Source: Salticus scenicus | Taxonomy: Eukaryota > Arthropoda > Arachnida > Araneae > Salticidae | Direction of reading: 5' to 3' | Assembly: GCA_963930645.1 (NCBI GenBank) | Contig: OZ005652.1 | Span: forward strand, 266,695,006 to 266,759,005 | Length of the DNA stretch: 64,000 bases | Shown: piece by piece, positions 22,437 through 34,829 of the stretch | Layout of the letters: every line of letters starts with the position of its first letter | Numbering within the stretch: the stretch's first letter is position 1 | Program-made: the position numbers and the translations under genes | The notes under the pieces: model-generated | Database searches by the model: none | Told to the model about the DNA's origin: nothing | Seen by the model: the letters and a program-made list of their open reading frames with translations, nothing else

Positions 22437-22615
22437 TGTGTGTGAGAGAGAGAGACAAAAATTTTGTGGCGACTGTGTCTCCCAAACTACTGCTCAGAAT
22501 TTTATATAAATTTATATGTAGATGCACCTTTACCTAGATTAGTGCCTATCAACTTTTGGTGTTAACCGCTCAACAGGTGGCGCTGCTATACAGCGATTAC
22601 TAAAGACCCCTAATT
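22437..22615 (-). repeat. Minus-strand fragment of the 41-44 kb repeat family
   Basis: Reverse complement reads CAGCGCCACCTGTTGAGCG, GATAGGCACTAAT, TGCATCTACAT, TGCCACAAAATT-like and a (GA)/(AC) microsatellite, the same order as 41990-42150 and 43660-43800. Confidence 0.7.
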
Positions 22616-23004
22616 ATTGCCCTAGCGATTACCGCAATACAAATAAAAAATAACTTGGTATGCTTTTTTTTTACTTAATTCTTTTTTTTTTTTTTTTAAA
22701 GTATAGTTTTAAAGTTTCCTTTCGAATATTTTCTTTTTAAATATTGCGAAAAGAATGTTTTAAATACTAAATCACTTGCACTTTTTTTTATTTCGTAAAA
22801 GAAACACCGAATTATTGGTGTTTCAAAAATAATAAACCTTACACAAACAACAAAAAAACTCGCAATAAATATTTCGGACTGAAATAAAACTACGTCCCTC
22901 TATCAAGCGAGTCGTTTTTTATCATTATTATTATCATAATTATTATTAGAAACCCCAGTTATTTGGAAAGAAAATGTGTTCATGAAGGATAGAAATGGAA
23001 GTTG
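22616..23004. other. AT-rich spacer, no gene seen
   Basis: T tracts around 22665-22700 and (ATT)n near 22925-22945; nothing else recognisable. Confidence 0.5.
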
Positions 23005-23328
23005 TTTTGGTTAGTTGGTTGGTTGATTGGGTTTAACGTCTCACTAGTACAACGCAATGGGTAAATAGCGATGGTGTGGAAGGTACACCTAAGGATGGTC
23101 AGGAGACGCCATCCCAATTTGATCCACCACAGAGTGGAGGGCTCCCCCATTTCGGTGATCCCCAGCGGTATAATTTGGATGGGAACATGCAGGATATTAC
23201 GGCCACAGATTTTATGTGCACCAGCCACCATTAGTTTACACGACGGTTTTTTGCAGGCTTGAGTATTCAGTCCGCAATCTTCCAATTATGAGCTCGGCAC
23301 TCTACCGACTAAGCTGCCGTGTCCTGGA
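23005..23328 (-). repeat. tRNA-derived SINE with AACC tail
   Basis: Read on the minus strand, the head (from about 23327) has AGCTTAGTCGGTAGAG as A-box region, an anticodon-like CTCATAA loop (CAT, initiator/elongator Met-like) and a degraded B box (GACTGAATACTC). A conserved-looking body of about 200 bp follows (GCCGTAATATCCTGC.., GGTGTACCTTCC.., GTGAGACGTTAAACCC), with an (AACC)n tail near 23010-23030. A 101-codon frame across it is not a gene. Confidence 0.75.
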
Positions 23329-25787
23329 AGTCATTTTGGATTTAGCAACTTCAAAAACAATATTTACTCAAAACTTTTATGCAACTATTTCTTTTTACCA
23401 GCAAACTGTGCAATTATATTAAATAATTAAATGTGTAATAAATAAAAAACTTTCTGTGAAGGCTTCACGATATGTTTAACATTCTGTGTTCCTTAATTTT
23501 TCTTCTGATTTTTTTTTTTTTTTGTCTATTAAAACATGGTTTAGCTTTCACCCCTTGCAGTGCCATGTACATTTGGAAAGTGTTAATAATCTATGCGTAC
23601 TGCATGGTTTTTAGTTGTTGTTTAACTTTATCAGGGTTGCCAACTTTTATAGTTTATTCTGAGCATGTGTTTTTTTTTCATACCACCTTGTTTTTTTTTA
23701 AGTATTTTTTCCGTAGTTATATATTGAAGAAAGTTATTTTATAAGTTACGTGGTGCGAAATAACGGCGGGGGTAAAAATGCTCTAGAATAAATCACAAAA
23801 CTAGGCTTTTTTTTTTTTCTAAATCTATAAATAGAATTTTTCATTAATATCAAGAGGAATTACATAGAATGAAAAGCTTTAACAGAATACAAAGATCCTA
23901 TTAATTTTTTTATAACTACTATGAAACTTAGCAAATAATGCATCGAAAGAAAAAAATGCGATGTATTGAAAATGAAAGAATTAATATTTGTTCAGTGCGT
24001 AAAACACCATACTTCAATTATATTCATATTTGGCATTATTCGTATTCCATAAACATTCATTTAAATGTTCATTCACCAGAGACTTTATCAGAATTTAATG
24101 TCAGAAAAGCTTGAATTCATAATTAAGGGAATCTGTAAGTCATAAATCTCAAATTTTCCCTAACAAGAGGGATTCGCATGGTATAATAAATTTCCTTATA
24201 ATGATTCACTAATGAAAGAAAAGATGAAAACTCTTCCATTGTTAGAAAATCACATGAATTTCCCTTTAAGGTTACATAATTTTTCTATTATTAAATATTC
24301 TGTACAAATTATTACGAGTGGGAATTTTCTTTCGCTATTAATAAGTATTTATGCGCATGTAATAAATTTGTATTTACACATTGTATGATAATTACGAAGA
24401 AGGTCTAAATAATGGAAATCTGTTTAATTAATTAGGCTTTCAAAAATATTGTAAAAGGAATAATTTGTGCATGGTGAAAATAATTTTTTAATTATGACCT
24501 TCATTTTAAATTCTTTCTTTATATTTTTTAAGATAAAGGTTTTAAAGAGGTTCTTTACAACCTTTAATTTATGCTAAATTAAATTTAACCTTTTTTTTTT
24601 TTTTTTTTTTAACGAATAAGCTATTTACATAAATAAAACAATGAACAAACAAGACCGTCCACTTCATTCAGAAGTGTAGGTTGATTTATGTTTTCTTACC
24701 AAGTGGACGCCATTTTGAAACAATATGCCGGATCAAATTGAATAATAAACTTGGTGGAAACACATATATGCACTATGTTCGATTTTGTAGCTTATATGCT
24801 ACTATACTACGTAGAACTTTTGAAAATAGAACATATAGTAGTCTTACATGTAATAGAATAGAAATACAGGGAGATTATAAGTAAAGTTATTGTTTCCAAA
24901 CGCTATGGTTTTAAAAATTCCGGTTAGGATGACTTGATATTTTACTGGAACAATCGTAAGTGATGGAATTTTGCTTGGAAAAGGAGAAAAAAATAGTTCC
25001 AAAATGTGCAGTTAATCATCCTTAAGGAGTTTTTTTCATGAAGCTCCTCTTTTTCTTTTATCCTCATCGCTGTTTTCGGAGTAATCATATATTCTTGCCT
25101 TTTTTCCTAAAAAACTTGTCGTAAACCCTTGGAGTGTATTGTTTCCTGCTATTTTATTTTATTGCTAATAACATTCCTGTGTATAATGAATCCTTTTAGG
25201 TGTTTCTCCTCACTTTAACCCGACAGTGCCATCTGTAGGCACATTTTGCAACTACTTTTTACCCTTGCCAAACAAAATTCCATTGTGTCACGATTGTTCT
25301 GGTAAAATATCAAATCGAGTAGTTTTAAAATTTCAGAGTTTTGAAATTGTAACTTTAATTATAATCACCCATATATTAACAGATAGTAAAACAGATGATA
25401 GCTTTGAAATGTTGTTCCATAATTGTGAATAATGCGGTTAAGCACATCTAGATAATCATTTAAAAAAAATATTTCAGAATTAATAAAGTGATAACATATG
25501 TATTTTTTAAAACCCTCAAAGTATCTGCTATCAAAAATGTGAAACAAATTACAGTAGGTTGGCACGAATTTATCTTCTTAATACTGAATTAAGTTATAAA
25601 ATGATTTAAACAAAATTAATTACTTAAATTAAAAATTTAGTATTAAAAAAATATGCGTTAGAAAATTTGGAGGCGTCCACTGAAACCGAGATTCTAAAAT
25701 TGTAATCGAGACTGTAATCTATTTAGTGATGCAAACGCGATTTTTATGCGAATTTTTAAGTTGATTTTTTAGAAATAGACATACATA
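23329..25787. other. AT-rich stretch, no gene seen
   Basis: Long T tracts at about 23510, 23805 and 24590. TTAACCCGACAGTGCC at about 25217 could be a lone piggyBac-type end, but no partner was found. No coding signal that I can name. Confidence 0.55.
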
Positions 25788-25791
25788 TTAA

Positions 25792-26314
25792 CCCTTTCAG
25801 GGGCACTAAGTAAAAATGATTGAATTTCCTTTTAAATATATATATATATCATAAAGTAAACATCCCCTACCAGTCATATTTGATGAAGAAAAAAATTCAG
25901 TATGTGGGGATTTTTTTGTGGGTGGTGGCTAGGCGTTCTAGCCACTGTGTCTATCCACCTAAAAGATGCTCCTAAAAATCAAACTAAAATTAATGATCTA
26001 AGAAAATATATAAATCTGTTGTATTTAAAAGGTGCATTACAGTATATTTACACTACCAAATACTTTTGAATAAAAAATTATTTTTCATAAAAATATATAA
26101 AAGAAACTTCAAAAAATTTTCCCGCAACTTGTCCATTTAAAAAAGTCACAGGCACATCCTGCTTAAAGTTACTGTAGTTCTGCCATCTCTATTTCAATTT
26201 TAGAAGTACACATTAACTTTTCATAAAAGTGGATAAAAAAAGTAGCCACTGCACACTCAGAGAAAAATTTCTAAAGTAGGTGGATAGGCCCTCTAGCCAC
26301 CGCCCCTGAAAGGG
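25792..26314. mobile_element. piggyBac-like MITE with perfect ends
   Basis: The ends CCCTTTCAGGGGC and GCCCCTGAAAGGG are perfect inverted repeats of 13 bp flanked by TTAA on both sides (25788-25791 and 26315-26318). Subterminal sequences around 25925-25965 and 26275-26300 (GTGGCTAGGCG../..GGTGGATAGGCCCTCTAGCCAC) are further inverted matches. 523 bp, no coding capacity. Confidence 0.85.
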
Positions 26315-26773
26315 TTAAGAGGAAAAGAAAAACACTTATTTTCTTTCTGTTTGTAATAACTTCAAAGCTAATTATTGAACAAAGAATTTCGTCGTGTTTA
26401 CATAATACTAAAAAGATAAATTGATTCCTTTGTGCATTTTCAATGTAGTAATTCCTTTTATTCTCTACGAAATACTCAAAAATATCTACATAAAACATTT
26501 TTTAAATTACATAAAACTTTTTTAGAGACTTTTTATTGAATATCTACAAGTAAATTTTAATTGTAACGGACGCCTAATGAATTCGAAGATTAATCGTCTG
26601 TTATGTACAACAAACATAACTCCTTAAAGTTATTGGAGATTATCGAATAAAAAAAATCCCTAAATTTGATAACATTATCTAACGATACTGAATGCTGACT
26701 CATCACCCGAATTGTCATGTTTATCCAATCTAATATGTATTAAGACATTAAATAAGTTCTCGTTGTTTCCTAA

Positions 26774-27420
26774 CAGGTGGCATTACCAGGACTAAGTGCA
26801 TTTAATTTCAGATGGTGACAAATATACAAGCAAGCTTCAACTTCAGTTAATGTAACTTTGCTACAGTGTAAACAACGTTGTTTTTTTCTTATTTCTAAAA
26901 ATGTCGAGTTTTGCGCCAAGCAAAGAGTATATGCGGAGAATTTTATTACACTATTTTACTCAAAAGCAATCTGTAACTGAAGCACACAGAATTCTTGCAG
27001 AGACATATGGTGAGGATTCTCTGTCTGAAACGACATGCAGGGATTAGTTTCGACTCTTCAAAAATAATTATTTTGATCGTGGAGATAAAGAGCGCTCTAC
27101 CAAAAAAATTTGAAGGCGAATAATTGGAGGAATTATTTAATGAAGACCCATGTCAGACGCCTGCTGAACTTTCAAAAGCATTACGAGTGGATGACATAAC
27201 AGTTTAGAAACATTTGAAAGTATTAGGAAGGATCCAGAAGCAAATTACTTTGGATGCCGTAGAAAAAAACAGTGAGAAGTTATTCAAGGTCCTAATACGA
27301 TACTATTAGTCTCTGTAAATTTTTGAATGGCTCCCTGAAGATGAACGAAACTCTTTTACAGAGATTTTAATAAAAAGAAAAGTGCTAGACGCTGGTAAAA
27401 ATGTATTAATTTCGAAGGTG
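26774..27420 (+). mobile_element. Decayed mariner element
   Basis: A left end resembling mariner termini (AACAGGTGGC.. and GGACTAAGTGCATTTAA at about 26774-26805) precedes the transposase remnant with an ordinary 5' leader of about 100 bp. I could not find a matching right end; the 3' part of the element is lost or unrecognisable. Confidence 0.6.
26901..27270 (+). pseudogene. Mariner transposase N-terminal (DNA-binding) remnant
   Basis: From ATG at 26901 the frame reads MRRILLHYFTQKQSV, EAHRILAETYGE, LSETTCRD, then a stop where Trp is expected, then FRLFKNNYFD and DKERS. This is the paired-type helix-turn-helix region of mariner transposases (about residues 10-75). After a frameshift near 27110 the sequence still reads CQTPAELSKALRV and KHLKVLGRIQKQ, the second helix-turn-helix. 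Nothing of the D,D34D catalytic domain follows. Several stops and at least one frameshift make it non-functional. It would have bound the terminal repeats. Confidence 0.85.
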
Positions 27421-28748
27421 AGTGAGTGGTTTTTAAACACACTTCTGCTATTTTTATTCAATATCTAGTCTTGTCTATGTCGTGTATCTAACCAAAACTA
27501 AACACAAGCCTCATTTTTGAGAAAAAATCGTAACTAATTCTTTTAATTGCTTAGACCAAATTTTCACCGTTAAAAGCTCTGTTAGTGTAAACATTATCGT
27601 ATGCCATTTACTTGATTTTATAACAAAGTTTTAAATGTATGAAGCATATTTCTCCATCCCCCTTTATGCATTTTCACATCTTTAACATCGGACTTGATTA
27701 AAGGATGAGGTTCTTTAATAAAAGATGTTAAAACAGAATAAGAAATTAGTGTAAAGTGGGTTTAAGATTTCATTTCTGTAAGAATTTAGTTTAGAACTAA
27801 AAAGTTTAAGAAATTTGCAAAAGCAATGTTTTGAAAAGACGAGGAAATTAAATGTGTATTACACGAGTTATGCAAACTTTAATAATTTGAAACATACATG
27901 ATAAGTAAGACATTTAACACATCAAATTTCATTAATGTAAATATTCATTAAAATGTAAATTTTTATTAATTTCTCTTTATTTTTTGTGATATCAGCAGCT
28001 TGAGTCTTGCCAATTCTCTGCAAATTTTTTAATGCTGAATTTCTGATTATTAAAAATTAAAGCATTTCAATCTTTTCTCTTTCGTAAAGCTTTGCGAAAC
28101 AGGGTTAAAAACTTCAAAGTAGAAATATAAGACTAGATTGAAGGCTGAAAAATCATACAGTGCTCTTCATATTTCACTCCTATCTCTTAAAAATTCATCA
28201 CTTAACAAAGTACAGTAATTCGTCCATCTCGACCAATCAAGATGGAAGGAGAAAAAGGATGAATAAGAAGATGTCGTTTCTTTACTGTGATAAAGTGGTC
28301 AAAAGAATCGTTGAACAAAATGTGGTAGTGATAGGGACAATAAGGTGAAAGATAGCCCTCCGGTGATGAAAGAAACAAAATGGCGGCTTAAAAAAAGATA
28401 TTAGTACTATTTAAGTAATTAATTACCTTCCTACTGGTCAGAAGGATTATTTCAATATCGTTAAACATTTTCCTGTCAGCGCGGATCATTTTAGTAAAAA
28501 AACACATGAAAATCAGTCTAATGGATTTTAGCCAATAACGAGTACACAAATGAGTATTGCTTTTTATAGTACATAAAGATTCGTATACGAAGAAATGAAT
28601 TGAAAATCGTAGTTACATAAGAACAGATTACACAGGTCTCCGATGAATTTTTTTTCTTCGAGGTGAAGTGTGTTTCTGGTGCATTTTTGGATACTGATTA
28701 AGGAAATACTATTTAAAATTTCCATCGCGTACAATTTTGGGAAAAAAT

Positions 28749-28780
<32 letters not shown>

Positions 28781-29950
28781 TTAAAGCTTTACTTTTTGAA
28801 CTCCCATCAAAAATATTTCCTGGAAAATCTAGATGATGTGAGTGAAGGACAACGAAAGCTGTTTCATCAAGACATCAAAGAAATGTACAGGAGGTAACAG
28901 GGACAATGGAGGGTTAACATATTAGCAGATTACAGTCGGGTACTGCATAGAAAATCCCTCCCCCTCGAGGTCCCCAAGCAGTGCACAAGTGAAAAGCCTC
29001 TAAACGGAACTTCTATGTAAAGAAACACATTCAAAAAACAAAATGTAAATAATAGTCTATTTTAATGTGTATTTTACATAAAGAATTTCGAATTTGTTTT
29101 AGGCTGTGTGAGAATTTTTCTGATAATCATTCTTACTTGACGTGATAAGAAGAAAAGATAAGCATTTCTGAATTCAGACTAGCGACATCCAAAGCAGTGG
29201 AAAAAAAAATAATAATTGAAAAATGACCTGTGTTATGCATAATCTGACTCACCTGACAATCTGAACACTTTAAATTACCTTGTTAAGCAACAACATATAA
29301 AGTGTAGATAATTAAACATACTTTAAAGTTCTTACCAATATTTAATCATGTTCTTTCGAACCTTAATTTGATTTTATAAGAACTCATTAAACTTTTCTAG
29401 TTCATTAAATACTTAGCTTATTTAATGAACAAAAACTTTATTAATATATTGATCCTCATAAAAAAAAAAAAAAATCATCTTGCATTTATCTAATATTCAA
29501 AAGCTAAATAATAAACCACTTATCTTTCTAATAAAAGATTTAACGATAATAAAAGCTTCCCCAGCATAAGTGGTTGCTTAAAATCTGAAGTATGAAAATT
29601 TTATATTTAAAGCAATTAAATTCAAGAGGGAAATTTTCAAAAATCAAATAATATTTATTAAATAACAAAAGTTTTTTTTTTTTTTTTTTTTTTTTTTTCT
29701 TAATATTTATAGTGTGCAAAATATTTGATCAAGGAAGAAATTTATTTAATTTTCATATTGACATTCTTCTTACGCATCATGTTTAAAAAAATATATTGTT
29801 CTGTATTTATTTAATTTACGGATATTTTTATTATCGTGAACTGTTATTGTCTGTGATGATCTATAATACGCTTTTTTCATAACTGCATAAGTAATTATTA
29901 TTATTATTATTATTATTAAATCTTCCTCCTAAAATTTCAATTTATATATA
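27421..29950. other. AT-rich stretch, no gene seen
   Basis: Contains long T tracts (about 28749-28777, 29671-29698), an A tract at about 29460 and (ATT)n at 29897-29918. A less AT-biased patch at 28200-28380 shows no recognisable product. Confidence 0.55.
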
Positions 29951-29954
29951 TATA

Positions 29955-30513
29955 CAGTTGGTGGCCGTCGCATTAGGACTACATAGTATTCAAACATAAT
30001 TACTCAAAATCATCACATTTTTTTTATTAAATTTGCTTTTTATTTTATTGTTTTTTGACAAGTGACAACACTGATTGTCGATTTTCAGCTCTCAAACTCG
30101 TACTATATATTTTTTCATAGATGGCAACACTGTCGATTATCAGCTGTCAAATTCGTAAAAGAGATGTGATTGATAAGATTATTCCAGTATGGTACCACAA
30201 TATGGTTATCCTGAGTTTCCAGCAATAATAAAAATTAAAGCCATCTTAAGCATGTTAAGGCGTAGAGACTCTAATTTCTAAGAAGAATGGTTATACTAAA
30301 TATTTATTTATTTTTTTTTTTTTTTGTTTATGAATAAATTATGATATAATAAAAAATAAAAAATATATATAAGATTGTTTACATATTAGTTTAGTTTAAT
30401 AATAGCTTAAATTTAAATATACAGCTTTGAAATGTTATTTAATCTTCACATTTCAATTTAAAAATATTAGTAAAAATACATACGTCTGGTCCTAATGCAA
30501 TTACCAACCACTG
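29955..30513. mobile_element. Tc1/mariner-type MITE
   Basis: The left end CAGTTGGTGGCCGTCGCATT and the right end inverted, CAGTGGTTGGTAATTGCATT, both lead into AGGAC. Both sides are flanked by TA (29953-29954 and 30514-30515). 559 bp with no transposase; internal short repeats at about 30073 and 30130 share CAACACTG and TCAGCT. Confidence 0.75.
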
Positions 30514-30515
30514 TA

Positions 30516-30792
30516 AATATAGTTTTGTAAATAAATAGTCAGAAGCAAACAAGTAATTTCTCTAGACTTTGTGCATATTTGAAGGCCTCGTAATATATTA
30601 TACAAATTTAAAAATTAAAAATTAACTTGTCCCCACAAGAGTATTTTTGTTAACAGTGCATAAAATTTTTTACAAGTAGCGGCGAAGGGGACAACTTGAA
30701 TAATTCTACTATTTATCACTCAGAATTTCATTGAAAGTTTTTGAAGTTTTATTACGCTAGTATTCATTTCTATGAACAGTTATATAATGATA
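30516..30792. other. Spacer, no gene seen
   Basis: Unremarkable AT-rich sequence between two MITEs. Confidence 0.5.
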
Positions 30793-31508
30793 CAATGGGC
30801 TCTTCCCACCTGATGTCAGAGGTCACATGATAGAGGAAAAACAAATAGCAGACGAAGTCTTGTTTATCTAGAGCGATTGCTGAAATAACATATTTTCTAT
30901 TCTTATTTTTGATCAATCGTATTTAATCTGCGTCATTTTTTATACATTATCATTTTTCATCCATTTTATATCATTATTCATCATCTTTTGTTTGCTGTAT
31001 AGATTTACAATCATCATTTAGTTTATATTTGTTATTGATGTTCACGAAGAACATGTTAAATTCTCTGATTTTTGGTACTTAAATCAGTGACAGTGCAATA
31101 TCGTACTACGTAAATCCATTTAGACCAGTAACTAAGTTAATTAACTTGTTGTAACACCTTTGTGCAATTAAATTAAATTAAAACATTTTAATTTCAAATT
31201 ATAATCCATAAACATTCCACAAGAATAAGCTATTATTTATTGCTAGATCAGTTAATGTAACAGTTACACAAAAACATACAAAAATCGATTCTTACAGGTG
31301 AAATAAATAAACACATAAAGTGTTTTTTAAAAATTATTAAATTTACAAATACAATTATTCTACTGTTTACAAATGCACAATATTACTTTTATTTTATTTT
31401 ATATTGAATATTAACACTTTTGTTCTTAAGAACAATATTTAATTGAATTCGATTATTCGTTTTCCTCTATCACGTGACTGAGCAGACGACGTTGGGAAGA
31501 GCCCATTG
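30793..31508. mobile_element. 0.73 kb non-autonomous DNA transposon, copy 2 (inverted)
   Basis: Perfect 16-bp ends CAATGGGCTCTTCCCA and TGGGAAGAGCCCATTG flanked by TA on both sides (30791-30792, 31509-31510). The 716 bp are the reverse complement of 12431-13165 with small indels and substitutions. No protein. Confidence 0.88.
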
Positions 31509-31510
31509 TA

Positions 31511-31966
31511 GGTTCGTCAATAGTTTATGAAACAAAGATTTCGGAAAAGAAAGTTTTTGATTTGCTTTTTAAGTTTGATCTATTTCCTTTCTATATTTCA
31601 AATAACAAATTACAATGTTTGATTAATGATTATATTAAATGCATATTTTGATAGTTACTTTTGATCACCAAGATTTATATAAATCCATGGGATTAGTATG
31701 GATAAGTGACATGAAAAACTTTGTCCTGGTCGAATTTTAGGAGTGTTGTATACTCTGTTAACAGAGTTGTACCTTTTTATAAATCTAATAGATATTGATG
31801 CATGTGTAATTCGTAAGAAAAAAAGATGAATAAAGCAGTCAATCTTTCTTTTTCTTCGGATATTTAGGTCTTGTTATAGATAAGGATTTAGGTTAGATTT
31901 CGCTTTAATATGGTTTTACATGCAATTTTATGAATTATATTGTATAACTAAAATTTTAGTTGTACC

Positions 31967-32004
<38 letters not shown>

Positions 32005-32484
32005 TAATTATACTTAAGAAGCTATATTGCCAAATATTTCGATTTATTGACCAAAATAAAGACAAATATGGAAATTATTATTAAAATAATATTTAATGTA
32101 TTAAAACTGCTATTTAATATAATTTTAGAAAAAATAGAAAAAGTGCCAATGATAGTTCCAATCTCCCCTTTGCTATTCCCAACTTTACGTAACAGCAACA
32201 ACGCACCTATTTATGCATCTCAATGTGTGCTTTTATTTTATATTGTGTTATACTTAATCTTATTCAGGCATTTACATATCGTTTTGAATTATTACCAAAT
32301 ATATATTTTTATCAAAAGTGCACTTATTTATAATCTATGAAAATTTTAAATGTGTTCTTTCCATCTTTACGTAAAAGCAACACGCACCTGTTTGTGTATT
32401 TAATTGTGCATTTGCATATTGAGGTGCCTTTACATTTTATGTTGTGTTGTACCAAATCTTTTTCACACATAAATACATATACAT

Positions 32485-32525
<41 letters not shown>

Positions 32526-32706
32526 GTTTTGAATTATTACCTGGCTTTAACGTATTTCTAAGCTAATATTTAAAAAAAATCCACTTATAATACACAAAAA
32601 AAAAAAAAAAAAAATCTGGCAGGAAATTTGACTAAAAATATTCGTATGCTATGAAAAAATAAGTTCATAAAAATTGTCCGTAATATAACAATACAGAAAA
32701 TGTTCG
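31511..32706. other. AT-rich stretch with microsatellite and local duplication
   Basis: An A tract lies at about 31971-32001. Two related units at about 32150-32330 and 32345-32545 share TTTACGTAA, GCACCT and TTTTGAATTATTACC. An (AC)n(AT)n microsatellite is at about 32487-32524 and an A tract at 32597-32614. No gene. Confidence 0.55.
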
Positions 32707-32708
32707 TA

Positions 32709-32962
32709 CACTGTAAAAAAAAAAAAAAATATCCCGCAAGATTACGGGGAATGCCCGGCAGCAGAGATTCCAGACAAAACCCGTAAAAAGAAACGCTTAG
32801 ACCGTAAATTACGTATATAATTACCTTATATTACGTTATATGCCAGTAAAAAAAACATTTTGGCCGTAAAACCAATATTTTTTTTTGTTTTTTTAACGGG
32901 CTTTGTCTGGAATTTCTACTGCCGGGCTTTTCCCGTAATCTTACGGGATTTTTTTTATAGTG
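32709..32962. mobile_element. CACTG-ended MITE, copy C
   Basis: Starts CACTGTAAAAAAA and TATCCCGCAAGATTACGGG; ends with CCCGTAATCTTACGGGAT, T tract and TATAGTG. Flanked by TA at 32707-32708 and 32963-32964. The arms also share GCCCGGCAG and CCAGACAAA in inverted order. 254 bp, non-coding. Confidence 0.78.
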
Positions 32963-33210
32963 TACACAACACATATTTTCCGTAGGGCACACTGTAAAAA
33001 AAAAATACAGTTCGGCCAACCAGAACTAGATTCTACCGCATAAAAGGGAAAGGCGACGATGCTGCCTCTCAGCCTCGAAAACAATATTTTATGCTGCTAC
33101 TTTGCACTTCCTAATTTATTTTCTGATACCAAGTTTTCCATGTGGAAAAAAAAAGTATTTATCTGATAAAATCTCTATCAGTGGCTGATTTTTACCAACT
33201 ATGTGAAAAA

Positions 33211-33283
33211 TACCAGAGCCGGGGATCGAACCCCGGGCCTTCCGCTTAACGCGCGGATGCACTAACCACTGAGCTACCCTGGC
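33211..33283 (-). tRNA. tRNA-like sequence, predicted anticodon GTT, probably SINE-derived
   Basis: On the minus strand 73 nt fit a cloverleaf. The 7-bp acceptor GCCAGGG/CTCTGGT pairs with two G-U pairs. TA at 8-9 and the D arm have one mismatch, and the anticodon stem TCCGC/GCGGA is perfect. The T arm has TTCGATC and one mismatch. The loop GCGTTAA places GTT at 34-36 (Asn), but position 33 is C instead of U, unusual for a working tRNA. A second partial copy in an adjacent palindrome argues that this is a tRNA-derived repeat head rather than a housekeeping gene. Confidence 0.5.
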
Positions 33284-33409
33284 TGATAACCAGCTCGGCA
33301 CTTCTCACATAATTTACGTTGGCAAGGTCACCGAGTCTGCATTAAAGCAGCTATATCACGTGACAAATTTGAACATGGCATAACTCCAAACGGCCACGAA
33401 TTTTAATTC

Positions 33410-33622
33410 AGAAATTTAATTCATCAACCTGGAAATTAATTTCATATAGAATGGAGTGGAAGGCTGATTTTTACCAACTATGTGGTTAGAGCATCCGCGG
33501 GGAAGCGGAAGGCCGGGAGTTCGATTCCCGGCTCTGGTATTTTTCACATAGTTGATAAAAATCAGCCTTCTACTCCATTCTGTATGAAATTAATTTCCAG
33601 GTTGATGAATTAAATTTCTGAA
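33410..33622. repeat. Palindrome with tRNA-like centre
   Basis: The arm 33410-33483 (AATTTAATTCATCAACCTGG.. to ..ACCAACTATGTG) is repeated inverted at 33545-33622 with a few mismatches. The roughly 60 bp in the centre are the partial tRNA-like sequence. Confidence 0.85.
33484..33541 (+). pseudogene. Partial tRNA-like sequence (5' arm missing)
   Basis: Begins in the D loop (GGTTAGAGCATCCGC). It keeps the anticodon stem TCCGC/GCGGA with an altered loop, a perfect T arm (CGGGA GTTCGAT TCCCG) and the 3' acceptor strand GCTCTGGT. It closely matches the minus-strand copy at 33211-33283 but lacks the acceptor 5' strand. Confidence 0.7.
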
Positions 33623-33802
33623 TCTCAATCAATGGTTACAAAGTTTATCTGGTAATAGAAAAAATGCATCTTTTGAAAGATTCAGATATAATTTTACTGT
33701 AAATACTTACAGTTTTGTAAAACGGAGATTTTCTGTAGGAAAATTCCTGCGGGTATCAGAAACTTTCTATTTTCTAGTATATATATATATATTTACAGTG
33801 TA

Positions 33803-34829
33803 GTTGACATTTTCATAATTTTTTTCGAAAATAAACTTTAGAATAAAAATATTTTTATCCATGAACGTATTGAAATTCAAATTGTGTAATCAATAATGAA
33901 TCGCCGTAATCTATGAAGAATGTATATAGTGTATTGTATAAGTGTATAGAATGCATAGAGGTGTATAGAATAAAAATAAAGAAGGAAAGTGTATAGAAAA
34001 ATGTATCATGTGTAGTAGCATGTAGTGTAACATAATATTACAACAATTAATAGAGATTGTATTTAAAAAATAAATGTCGAGGTATTGATAAATAATATTA
34101 ATCGGGAAATAAAAGGTAAGGGATATTTGGTTTCAAATGAAGTGAAATCATAATAAAATATTTTGCTCACGAAACATTTTTTATGCAGTTTGGTGATAAG
34201 TAATACAAGCATATTAATTCCTCAATACACGTTTCACTATTTCCTTTGTTAATATATGTTCTTAATATTTCTAAAATATTTACTCGGGATACTGGATTTT
34301 AGACAGCAAACGAATTTATTCAAAATTAATTAATTTTATGTCTAATGTAAAATGAGCAATAGCTCATAGAAATAAAATAGTCAAAGCAATTTCTAGAAAT
34401 TTACAATAGAACTCGCATTAAAAGAAATTCATTGCCACACATAAAACCAAAGTAGACATTTGAGAAAATTAGAATGAAAGAATTTGGCATAAACCCTTAT
34501 TTTATGAATTATTAAGGGCATATCATATATTTCTATTATTGCAATTGAATGTAAATTATATATTTTGATTCTGAACCGTAAATAAATAAAGTATATACTT
34601 TATGGTCATTTACATTTTTATTGCACATACTTCATCTCACATATTTTAAGTTTTATTTTTATACTCATAAAATTTTATATGTGCTTAAGAAAAAAAAAAA
34701 AAAAAAAACACTTTTATTCGTATATGGTTATAATGTTTCTTTCAAGAGGTTACAGATTATAATTTAAGTCCATATATCTTAGGGAAACGTAAGCAAATTT
34801 AAATATATTTTAGTTTTCATATTTTAAAG
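33803..34829. other. AT-rich stretch, no gene seen
   Basis: Local GTATAGAAT-type repetition at about 33935-34010 and an A tract at about 34690; otherwise unstructured. Confidence 0.55.

Larger units (their letters stand above)
32990..33800. mobile_element. Candidate CACTG-ended composite element with tRNA-like inserts
   Basis: CACTGTAAAAAAAAAATACAG at the left and ATTTACAGTG at the right are short inverted ends. Flanking dinucleotides are CA (left) and TA (right), so a clean duplication is lacking. Inside are a complete tRNA-like sequence (minus, 33211-33283), a partial one (plus, 33484-33541) and a palindrome. Confidence 0.4.

Noticed and set aside
22980..23285. 101-codon minus frame with several Cys and Trp residues
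   Set aside because: It coincides with the body of a tRNA-derived SINE on the same strand.
33211..33283. Functional tRNA-Asn gene
   Set aside because: C at position 33, mismatches in D and T stems and a partial repeat copy nearby point to a SINE-type derivative; kept only as tRNA-like.
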